From contig CAJOHD010000004.1 in assembly GCA_905234275.1 (NCBI GenBank), forward strand, positions 186,001 through 250,000: a stretch of 64,000 nucleotides of DNA, in the 5' to 3' direction. Under the pieces are notes generated by a model that saw nothing but the letters and a program-made list of their open reading frames with translations, made no database searches and was not told the DNA's origin. The stretch is from an uncultured Bacteroidales bacterium. Lineage in GTDB: Bacteria; Bacteroidota; Bacteroidia; Bacteroidales; F082. Shown piece after piece: positions 16,416-23,452 of this stretch. Numbering within the stretch: position 1 is the stretch's first letter; every line of letters begins with the position of its first letter. Position numbers and translations under genes: made by a program.

Positions 16416-17960
16416 TTAAATCATTTCAACAATAATATCATCAAAACCTATAGGATTGTCAGTTTTTTCAGGCTCCCACGTCCTTACATGAATCACAGGC
16501 AGATCCTCGCGCAAATCGACCATCAGGAATAGATATCCCACATCGCCATAGGTGCTTGACAGATACTCCTGCTTAACCTGAATGCCATAAAGCTCCAGTC
16601 CTGACTTATGTTGCGTAAAATCAGTATCCAAAAACCTGATATTGACGAACTCGTTCTTCCCGAACACTGTGTGCAACTTCTCTATATACTTGCCTTTACT
16701 CAAAGTGTCATACCTCACCTTGGTTTCCGTCGCCAGATGCATAATATCGCCTTTTTGCTTTTGTTTCAACACCGTTCCCACAACAATCAAAGCGTCATCC
16801 GAGAAAATCTTATCAAGATAATCAAGACGTTTCAAAGCATAGGCTGTCTGATAATCTTCCAAAAAATCAATCAAAATCATCCTCGACTCAGGATTCCACT
16901 GGTCCTTGCCCAAGATGTCAATCTCCGCCATATCTGACAGTCGGAACGCTATAGATACAACCTTCTTCGAATCTTTGTTGAAACGGAACACAACCTGTCT
17001 GATAAATCCCACATTGTTTTTGAAGTTAAACTGCATCGGGATGCTTCTGCAGATTACCAGATCTTTAAACTCGACAAACTTATACTCCGGCGTGCCCAAA
17101 ATATAATATCTGCCATTGTTCAGCAAAGTCTCAAACATCTCATAGCCCTCCGGGGTGAAACAACCTTTAGCCTCAGCCACATCTTTGTTCCTCACAGCTT
17201 TTTCAATGGTATTCATGGCTTTCAAGTACTCATCCATCTTATTCAACTCATTATCCTCGATAAGTCGCTCCGTCTCTGCCTTTTTCATAAGAATAGTGCT
17301 GTCATGGTATTCCGCAACATTCTCAGCCTCTTCTTGCACCTTCTTCACATCGATATTTTTCACTGCCGATGCGAAATAAATAGGCGATCCCACTTCTTCC
17401 ATGGCCTCAAAAACGTCTTTAGCGCGTGCCTCAGCATCCGCCTTATTCTCAATACACACAACAATATCCACTTTGTTGATGCCCTTGTCTATCAACTCCA
17501 CCGATGCCAAACCGCTTTCAACTGAGCTCTCGACAAAGCCGTTGCCGTTATTATACTCAAACTTCAGCCACGGTATCCTGTCGGAGCCATCCGTCACCAC
17601 CATCTCATAAGCAACACTGCTCTTATTCTTCATGATAGGCTTCTTCTTCGGAATAAACCTGATCTTTTGCAGAAGCATATCTATCCTGTCGTCAAGCCAA
17701 TCCTTGATGATTACATTCTGGCCCGTCTCAGGATCAGGAAAAGCCAGTGTCGAGCCCTGTGGATGCGTGTAACAAAGCACCAAGCTCCAGTAATAATACC
17801 TTAAAGCATCACCAATAGAGGCATTCTCTTTCTCGTTATTGTCAGCTTTAAGCCCCTGCAGATAATAATAGTAAATCTGCTGTTCCTTATCCTCACTATT
17901 ACTGCAATAACCAACTGCGACAAACAGTACAGCGATAAAAAGTAAAAATAACCGTTTCAT
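16416..17960 (-). CDS. Exported protein of unknown function, second gene of the TIR/RyR operon
   Basis: The 514-residue protein has a short signal peptide (MKRLFLLFIAVLFVAVGYCS); the Cys at its end could make it a lipoprotein. An N-terminal helical part mentions a YYYYLQGLKADN tract. The C-terminal half contains two alpha/beta stretches (MNTIEKAVRNKDVAEAKGCF and IDFLEDYQTAYALKRLDYLD, each followed by strands) that look like two NTF2-like domains. I cannot assign a family. It follows the channel-like gene by 5 nt and precedes the barrel gene by 1 nt, so its product is probably the periplasmic link between inner- and outer-membrane partners. Confidence 0.6.
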   Translation of the reverse strand: MKRLFLLFIAVLFVAVGYCSNSEDKEQQIYYYYLQGLKADNNEKENASIGDALRYYYWSLVLCYTHPQGSTLAFPDPETGQNVIIKDWLDDRIDMLLQKIRFIPKKKPIMKNKSSVAYEMVVTDGSDRIPWLKFEYNNGNGFVESSVESGLASVELIDKGINKVDIVVCIENKADAEARAKDVFEAMEEVGSPIYFASAVKNIDVKKVQEEAENVAEYHDSTILMKKAETERLIEDNELNKMDEYLKAMNTIEKAVRNKDVAEAKGCFTPEGYEMFETLLNNGRYYILGTPEYKFVEFKDLVICRSIPMQFNFKNNVGFIRQVVFRFNKDSKKVVSIAFRLSDMAEIDILGKDQWNPESRMILIDFLEDYQTAYALKRLDYLDKIFSDDALIVVGTVLKQKQKGDIMHLATETKVRYDTLSKGKYIEKLHTVFGKNEFVNIRFLDTDFTQHKSGLELYGIQVKQEYLSSTYGDVGYLFLMVDLREDLPVIHVRTWEPEKTDNPIGFDDIIVEMI

Positions 17961-17965
17961 CTTTT

Positions 17966-19996
17966 CTACTCTCCATTTTTAACAACATCAAACATTCCCT
18001 CAACAACGCCCACATCAAAACGCCTCACATTGAATCCTGTCTCATCATTGCAAAGCTCGTCATACGGACGAATGTCATAGTGAATATTCCTGTTTTTATA
18101 ATATTTCTTAAGCTTTTTATTACTCTTTTGATCAATGTCATCTTTAATCTTGGCAGTCTCTTCCTCGTTAGTCGGACGATAACCGCACAACAACCGCTCA
18201 ACATTCCATCTGTTATGCTCCACCCTCGCAAGCAACTCAATCTCATCATCTTTCAGCGCACGCCATACGTTTTTATCCTGATAATCCATACCTACACTGC
18301 GCATCTTTCCAGGAATAGTAAGCACATTATACATGCTCGACCATTTATCCGACACACTCAAATCATTCCACATCATATCAATCTTATCCTTGGGATAATC
18401 CGTCGGAATCTTATTATTATCATAATAATACGAATACAGATAATTGATATTTTTAGCCCAATTTTCTATCCTCTCACCAACTTCATAACCGTCGTTATTC
18501 ATTCCGAAAGGCCTGATGTTTCTATACTTTACATACTCTCCTGGTCTTTGGTCACTTGCCGACGGGTCAATCCTCACAAGATTCAACAATTCGCCTGATG
18601 TGTTTTGCTTTACGAGCAACATAATTTCATTTTCATAAACCTTATCAGGCATATACAAAGCCGTGGCAATATTGCGTGCTGACTTCTGGAAACACACCGC
18701 TATCGTCAGTATCTGCTCTTTGTCGTCAGCCCAATCCGACAACTTCTGACGCATCATATCGTCAGCCACATTGCTCTGAATGAATTCAAACTCAATGTCA
18801 AGGAAACTTCCTGTCGGAGTTATCGACTTAAATCTCTCCTCAAAACCCACCTTGCCTTTCTCTATCTCCATATATGTGTAGTCGCACTGATCAAAAAAAC
18901 TGTTAAAACAGCTCGTCATGAAATCCATCTCCCTGCGAGCCTCAATATCTACAAGCGTTATTTTGGTTTTCTTACCTTTCGTTATAAAATTCGGATAATG
19001 TGCCACATGCGCGGCCTCCAACGCCAACATCAACCCCATAGGTGTCATACCCAATATCACAAGATGCACATATTTCTCGCTATCTCCAGCAATTCCTTCA
19101 CGATCAAGAGGCGTGTACGTAACACCGTTTATCTCACTCTTGCCCGTCACAAGCACTTTACGAGCCCACACTTCATCAAAATTGAATGGAATAAACTCTA
19201 TCCTCTCTTTTATATCCTTAGTAATATCAGCAGTTTGGAAAAACACAAACGACGACTGGTTTTGCAACAATGTCACACATTGCAGTCTGTCCGTACGATT
19301 ATGCTTTGCGCAAATATCTGCAATCTTTTTCAAACAATTGATACTGATGGCATCTCGATCCACATCCTCATCCTCACCCAAAATATAAACCTTCCTCGCC
19401 TTATGCACAACAATATCAGTCAACGCTTCCTCCGAGTCACGTTGATTGTTAATTATCACAATATTTCGCTCTTCTTTCTCATCCAGCTTGGTATAAAGCT
19501 TAGTTCTTACATTTTCAACATCAAGAGTTGTCTGTATAGCGATATCGCATTTCGGATAAAGCTTCACAAGCTGCTTCACAATATCAGGAACCATATCGTT
19601 ATATCCTAGAATAACTACATGTTTATCAAAGGAATATTTCACATGACCTTTCCTGAAATCATTGACTTTTCCCTGCATGATGTTGGCAAAAAACGAAATC
19701 AGCAAGCCATTGAAAATAATAGCCCCTATTATCACAACCAGATATCCGAAATACACATTGCCATTATCGGCGAGATAATTCGAATCCTGACCAAAAAACA
19801 AACCGATGATATCCCACTCATCAAATCGTGAATCAGAAGGATACATCCTGTTTACTACAATGAAAAGGCCACCAAATATTAAGAAAAACGACAAAAGCCA
19901 CAATATCTGTTTGCCCCAGGAACCAGATATCGATCTGTCAAACCCTAATTTTACTCGCTTCCAAAACCTACTCAACACCTTATTAATATTAATCAA
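17966..19996 (-). CDS. CASTOR/POLLUX-like channel protein with RCK domains and a C-terminal RyR-like domain
   Basis: Membrane helices lie at about residues 30-50 and 83-108. Between them is LADNGNVYFG (75-84), like the ADAGNHA filter of plant CASTOR/POLLUX ion channels. The second helix runs into NGLLISFFANIMQGKVNDF and then two RCK/TrkA-N-like Rossmann domains (KHVVILGYNDM at 125; VHLVILGMTPMG near 310). Residues 585-655 resemble the RyR repeat (LLARVEHNRWNVERLLCGYR ... HYDIRPYDEL). It should be an inner-membrane ion channel gated by a cytoplasmic ligand. No ATG is available: TTG at 19996 sits 4 nt after the -7 box, and GTG at 19978 is the alternative. First gene of the operon. Confidence 0.75.
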   Translation of the reverse strand: MININKVLSRFWKRVKLGFDRSISGSWGKQILWLLSFFLIFGGLFIVVNRMYPSDSRFDEWDIIGLFFGQDSNYLADNGNVYFGYLVVIIGAIIFNGLLISFFANIMQGKVNDFRKGHVKYSFDKHVVILGYNDMVPDIVKQLVKLYPKCDIAIQTTLDVENVRTKLYTKLDEKEERNIVIINNQRDSEEALTDIVVHKARKVYILGEDEDVDRDAISINCLKKIADICAKHNRTDRLQCVTLLQNQSSFVFFQTADITKDIKERIEFIPFNFDEVWARKVLVTGKSEINGVTYTPLDREGIAGDSEKYVHLVILGMTPMGLMLALEAAHVAHYPNFITKGKKTKITLVDIEARREMDFMTSCFNSFFDQCDYTYMEIEKGKVGFEERFKSITPTGSFLDIEFEFIQSNVADDMMRQKLSDWADDKEQILTIAVCFQKSARNIATALYMPDKVYENEIMLLVKQNTSGELLNLVRIDPSASDQRPGEYVKYRNIRPFGMNNDGYEVGERIENWAKNINYLYSYYYDNNKIPTDYPKDKIDMMWNDLSVSDKWSSMYNVLTIPGKMRSVGMDYQDKNVWRALKDDEIELLARVEHNRWNVERLLCGYRPTNEEETAKIKDDIDQKSNKKLKKYYKNRNIHYDIRPYDELCNDETGFNVRRFDVGVVEGMFDVVKNGE

Positions 19997-20000
19997 AGCG

Positions 20001-20008
20001 CAAAGATA
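20001..20008 (-). promoter_or_regulatory. -7 box for the five-gene TIR/RyR operon
   Basis: The minus strand reads TATCTTTG immediately upstream of the first gene. Its spacing would place the transcript start at or next to the TTG at 19996, giving a leaderless or very short 5' end. Confidence 0.65.
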
Positions 20009-20102
20009 CTATAAAAAATTTTAATTTCCTAATAATCAATAAAAAATCTTCTATTTTCTGAATAAGATGTTAAAAAAAAACATTTATTTCGGAAAATTTT
20101 AC

Positions 20103-20110
20103 TACTTTTG
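20103..20110 (+). promoter_or_regulatory. -7 box for tmRNA
   Basis: TACTTTTG, 35 nt upstream of the mature tmRNA 5' end, leaving a short leader for RNase P to remove. Confidence 0.65.
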
Positions 20111-20145
20111 CACGCTTTTTGATGGAAATATCACGCATAACATCT

Positions 20146-20543
20146 GGGGCTGACCGGTTTTGACAGCTTGTAGAAGGGTTATGTAAGCATACCGAGCCTC
20201 GCAGTGACGCTCGTAAATCTTGACTGCAAAAAATTAATTGGCGAAAATACTTACGCTCTCGCTGCTTAATCGAAGTACAGTAGATTGAAGCTTCATCCTT
20301 TCACAAGGTGAGAGGACGAGACATCTCGCGGATGGAGCCTCCCGATTCCGGTCCGGCTACGAGGTGCTCAGCAATTTCGGGATAGCGACGCGGAAGCTCC
20401 GGCAACGTCGTGAAACTCAAGGAGATAAGGTCAGGATTAGGATGTCTGTTTCCTTGCCTGACACGAAAACCAACAACAGAATAAGTATGTAGAAAGCATA
20501 ATTGTTCCTTGTTTGGACGAGGGTTCGACTCCCTCCAGCTCCA
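20146..20543 (+). ncRNA. ssrA: Transfer-messenger RNA (tmRNA)
   Basis: The 5' end GGGGCTGACCGGTTTTGACAG and the 3' end GGTTCGACTCCCTCCAGCTCC form the tRNA-like domain (acceptor GGGGCTG with CAGCTCC); discriminator A, CCA not encoded. An internal frame ends in GCT GCT TAA and reads GENTYALAA, the tag motif expected for Bacteroidota (GENNYALAA/GETNYALAA types). tmRNA rescues ribosomes stalled on broken mRNAs and marks the peptides for proteolysis, together with SmpB. Confidence 0.95.
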
Positions 20544-20546
20544 CAA

Positions 20547-20622
20547 AAAGACCTTAGTCATTAGACCTTAGACCTTAGTAATTATTGCTAAAGTCTAAAG
20601 TCTAAGGTCTAAAGTCTAAAAT
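20547..20622. repeat. 7-nt periodic inverted repeat between tmRNA and tRNA-Arg
   Basis: One side has GACCTTA-type heptads, the other AAGTCTA-type heptads (GTCTAAA, GTCTAAG, GTCTAAA), so the spacer can fold on itself. It might act as a processing or termination structure between the two RNAs. Confidence 0.75.
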
Positions 20623-20694
20623 GGTCCCGTAGTCTAATGGATAGAATTAAGGATTCCGGTTCCTTCGGTCCGGGTTCGAATCCCGGCGGGATCA
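20623..20694 (+). tRNA. tRNA-Arg (anticodon CCG)
   Basis: Acceptor GGTCCCG pairs with CGGGATC (one G-T), the anticodon stem AAGGA/TCCTT closes loop TTCCGGT (anticodon CCG), and the T-arm is CCGGG-TTCGAAT-CCCGG. Discriminator A; CCA not encoded. The last three bases overlap the stop codon of the convergent Smr gene. Confidence 0.92.
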
Positions 20695-21771
20695 CTTTTC
20701 TTTTATCATCACATCTATAGCCCCGACGCCAAATCTCGAAATAGACGCCATCCTATTAGATGTGTTATCGTAATGCTTCAGCTCCTCAATTATCGCATTC
20801 TTCAAAACACCATTGCCGACACCATGGATAAACGTCACCTTCGAATAGTCGTTTTCAATAGCACTGTCAAGCATTTTCTTGAAATAATTGATCTGAACTC
20901 TGAAGATATCGTTGCTCGACATTCCTAAAATATTGTCAACCAACTCACCGATGTGCAAATCAACAATCGCCTCGCCGGGCTGAGTCTGATGTTTGTCGAT
21001 GTCGGCAACCTTTTTCACGATGTCTTTATTCGCTTTCGGCTGCATCACTCCGTCTTTCATCAATTTGGTGAAATCAGTCTCAGAGCCTTTCAGCGCTACC
21101 GTTGTCGAGAGGCAAATCATCAAGGCTTTCTCACCCAGCAGTCCCGACTCGACAAAACTTCCGTCTTTAAAGAAACGGCTGGTTCTCAATGAGAACGGCG
21201 CATGCAATGGATGATAAACGAAGTCTATGTCGTCTTGGCAAAGCACCACTTGAATCACGCCCTCACACCAATGCTCTATGTCATCGCGAGAGATGGCTTC
21301 AACAACAACTTTTGAAAATGGAGCAATGCTTCCATAGTCAATATTCGCATATTTCTCTTCTTCTTTCAGATTGAAGCTATACAAAGCGTCAGCAGGAGTA
21401 TTGTTCACCACCGCAACGTCAATCAATCCGGTCAGCAGCCACTGCTGGTCGTGCGGAATAAATGCGAGGTATATGCCTTCTTCCTCAGAGTTTCTTGCGA
21501 ATCTTCTCAACTCGCTCCTACGAGCCTCATTCTTTGATTCTTCCTCAATAATCTGCTGGTTTTTAATCTCTTTCTGCACGTTGTCAACCATCTGCTGTTG
21601 TCTTGTCGGCTGTGCTCTGAAGTCGAGAACCAGATCGCTCATCAGCACCGGCACATTAAATCCGTCTTCAATCTCCACTTCTGCCATTCTGGTGTCGATA
21701 ATCTTTTTTATAACTCCTCCGCCCTTGTCATTCAAGAAGTTAACTCTGTCGCCTACTTTAAAAGTTTCCAT
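20692..21771 (-). CDS. DUF2027 and Smr domain protein
   Basis: The 359-residue protein opens with a small SH3-like segment (FKVGDRVNFLNDKGGGVI) that marks DUF2027 proteins, then a charged helix and a beta-rich middle. It ends in an Smr domain (VDLHIGELVDN near residue 265; FIHGVGNGVLKNAIIEEL near 317). Smr domains are nicking endonucleases in MutS2 and in ribosome-rescue proteins; the DLH and HGxGxG motifs are intact, so nuclease activity is plausible. DUF2027-Smr is largely a Bacteroidota architecture. Its stop overlaps the 3' end of tRNA-Arg. Confidence 0.85.
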   Translation of the reverse strand: METFKVGDRVNFLNDKGGGVIKKIIDTRMAEVEIEDGFNVPVLMSDLVLDFRAQPTRQQQMVDNVQKEIKNQQIIEEESKNEARRSELRRFARNSEEEGIYLAFIPHDQQWLLTGLIDVAVVNNTPADALYSFNLKEEEKYANIDYGSIAPFSKVVVEAISRDDIEHWCEGVIQVVLCQDDIDFVYHPLHAPFSLRTSRFFKDGSFVESGLLGEKALMICLSTTVALKGSETDFTKLMKDGVMQPKANKDIVKKVADIDKHQTQPGEAIVDLHIGELVDNILGMSSNDIFRVQINYFKKMLDSAIENDYSKVTFIHGVGNGVLKNAIIEELKHYDNTSNRMASISRFGVGAIDVMIKEK

Positions 21772-21787
21772 TTTTCCAAAATTTTTG

Positions 21788-21795
21788 CAAAAATA
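21788..21795 (-). promoter_or_regulatory. -7 box for the DUF2027-Smr gene
   Basis: The minus strand reads TATTTTTG, 16 nt upstream of the start at 21771. Confidence 0.6.
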
Positions 21796-21804
21796 CTAAA
21801 AATT

Positions 21805-21834
21805 GTCATTCCGAACGCAGCGAGGAACCTCATT
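21805..21834. repeat. Single arm of the GTCATTCCGA element
   Basis: GTCATTCCGAACGCAGCGAG, ending GAACCTCATT, a single arm of the interspersed palindromic family. Confidence 0.75.
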
Positions 21835-21868
21835 AACTGACTAACTGAACAACTGATTAACTGTTAAC
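21834..21868. repeat. Period-8 then period-7 spacer repeat (TAACTG words)
   Basis: TTAACTGA, CTAACTGA, ACAACTGA, TTAACTG, TTAACTA in tandem, directly after the palindromic arm and before the promoter of the radical SAM gene. Confidence 0.65.
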
Positions 21869-21879
21869 TAAAAAAATCG

Positions 21880-21887
21880 TATCTTTG
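21880..21887 (+). promoter_or_regulatory. -7 box for the radical SAM gene
   Basis: TATCTTTG, 16 nt upstream of the ATG at 21904. Confidence 0.65.
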
Positions 21888-21903
21888 CAAAAAAATTACA
21901 ATC

Positions 21904-22866
21904 ATGTTTCCTTGGGGTGACAACCGGCGTTTCAACTCTTACTCGTCGTACTTCGCGCGTGAGTTTGGCGGTCGAGTACAGAAAATTAGCATCGACGCAG
22001 GGTTTTCATGCCCCAATCGTGACGGCAAGATAAGCACCGGAGGCTGCACCTTCTGCCGCAACGACGCCTTCAACCCATCGTACTGCCGGCCCGAAAAAAG
22101 TGTGCGCCAACAAATTGAAGAAGGTATCGAATTCCACCAGCGCCGCTATCGTCGCGCAAAGTCGTATCTCGCTTATTTTCAAGCATATAGCAACACCTAC
22201 AAACCCGTCGACGAGCTTGAGCGCCTCTATCGCGAAGCTCTATCAGTCCCCGGCATTATCGGCATCATCATCGGCACCCGTCCCGACTGCATAACCTCCG
22301 AAATATTGGAAATGCTGAAAACTCTATCTTATCAGCGAAGCGCTTATCCAATAATAATAGAGCTTGGCGTCGAATCCGTCTACGATTCCACTCTGCAACG
22401 AGTCAACCGCGGCCACGACTTCGCCACCGCGAAACGAGCCATCGAGCTCACTCACAGCTACGGTTTTCACTGCGGCGGACATTTCATTTTCGGGCTTCCA
22501 GGCGAAACCCGTGATATGATGCTACATACAGCAGATATCATCTCTGATCTGCCTCTAACAACAGTGAAATTTCATCAACTGCAGATATTCAAAGACACCA
22601 AGATGGCTGAAGAATATCTCGCTAATCCTGCTGATTTTCATTTGTTTTCGCTTGATGATTACATCGAATTTGTCATCGATTTCATCGAGCGCCTCAACCC
22701 AAACATCGTCATCGAGCGCTTCGCCGGCGAAGTACCGCCACGTTATCTTGTTTCAAAACCCTGGCTCAACCTCCGCTACGACCAAGTGCTTGCCCTCATC
22801 GAAAAACGCCTCGAAGAAAGAAACACTTTCCAAGGGAAAAAATACTTATCCTCCTTATCCTATTAA
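21904..22866 (+). CDS. Radical SAM protein, TIGR01212/YhcC family
   Basis: The 320-residue protein has the family's iron-sulfur motif as C36-x11-C48-x2-C51 (GFSCPNRDG then GGCTFC), the glycine-rich SAM-binding stretch (FIFGLPGETRDMM) and a typical C-terminal PPRYLVSKPW block. Family members are cytosolic and of unsettled function, often linked to RNA or translation. The C-terminal codons (KKYLSSLSY) are formed by the same CTTATCCTCCTTATCC word seen at 29823-29858. The SpoU methyltransferase starts 2 nt after its stop. Confidence 0.88.
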   Translation: MFPWGDNRRFNSYSSYFAREFGGRVQKISIDAGFSCPNRDGKISTGGCTFCRNDAFNPSYCRPEKSVRQQIEEGIEFHQRRYRRAKSYLAYFQAYSNTYKPVDELERLYREALSVPGIIGIIIGTRPDCITSEILEMLKTLSYQRSAYPIIIELGVESVYDSTLQRVNRGHDFATAKRAIELTHSYGFHCGGHFIFGLPGETRDMMLHTADIISDLPLTTVKFHQLQIFKDTKMAEEYLANPADFHLFSLDDYIEFVIDFIERLNPNIVIERFAGEVPPRYLVSKPWLNLRYDQVLALIEKRLEERNTFQGKKYLSSLSY

Positions 22867-22868
22867 TC

Positions 22869-23387
22869 ATGTACCTCAAATCCAATAATCTGTTCTCAAC
22901 AATAAACCCCGAATCTCTTTATGACTCAGTTCCCCGCCCCATCATTCTCGCTGACAATCTCCTCACTCCGGACAACATGGGCTCAATGATTCGTCTTTCA
23001 GACAATATAGGTGCCTCGGAGATGATATTTCTCGGTATTGAACCGACACACAGTCTCGGAAGAGTAAGAAAATGCGCCGCTTCGAGCCGCGATAACATAA
23101 AATGGTATTTCACTGAGGAAAACGACCTTCGCAAACTCATTCCAGCAAATAAAAAAATCGTCGCAATCGAAACTGCAACGAACGCTACAAACATATACGA
23201 GACCGAGCTTCCAGCTGACGCTGCCTTCATTGTAGGCAACGAGAGCCATGGCATCCGTGAAGAAATCCTAAGCCAATGCGACATGGTGGTTTACATCCCC
23301 ATCCCTGGTCCCACCCGCTCTCTCAATGTCTCTCACGCCGCCTCCGTTGCCCTCTTCGAATGGTATCGCCAGCACTCTCAACTCTAA
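22869..23387 (+). CDS. SpoU/TrmH-family RNA 2'-O-methyltransferase
   Basis: The 172-residue protein is a bare SPOUT domain with the three family motifs: DNMGSMIRLSDNIGA (residues 38-52), VGNESHGIREEIL (near 122-134) and IPIPGPTRSLNVSHAASVALFEW at the end, which form the trefoil-knot SAM site. It methylates ribose in tRNA or rRNA; the exact target cannot be read. It forms a two-gene unit with the upstream radical SAM gene, which fits an RNA-modification role for both. Confidence 0.88.
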   Translation: MYLKSNNLFSTINPESLYDSVPRPIILADNLLTPDNMGSMIRLSDNIGASEMIFLGIEPTHSLGRVRKCAASSRDNIKWYFTEENDLRKLIPANKKIVAIETATNATNIYETELPADAAFIVGNESHGIREEILSQCDMVVYIPIPGPTRSLNVSHAASVALFEWYRQHSQL

Positions 23388-23393
23388 ACTAAA

Positions 23394-23426
23394 AAAGAAA
23401 GGGCTCCGTTTAGGAGTCCTTTCTTT
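23394..23426. terminator. Bidirectional hairpin terminator
   Basis: AAAGAAAGGGCTCC and GGAGTCCTTTCTTT form a stem with loop GTTTA between the SpoU gene and the convergent T9SS gene. Confidence 0.8.
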
Positions 23427-23452
23427 TTCTGCTCGTTTGTTAAATCTCAACC

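Noticed and set aside
10970-19996. Classification of the operon as a known CBASS, Thoeris or TIR-STING system
   Set aside because: There is no cyclase, SLOG/ThsA, STING or nuclease gene; the TIR protein is membrane-anchored and the partners are envelope proteins.
20301-20561. Open frame of 86 residues on the minus strand
   Set aside because: It lies entirely over the tmRNA; its peptide has no signal or family motif.
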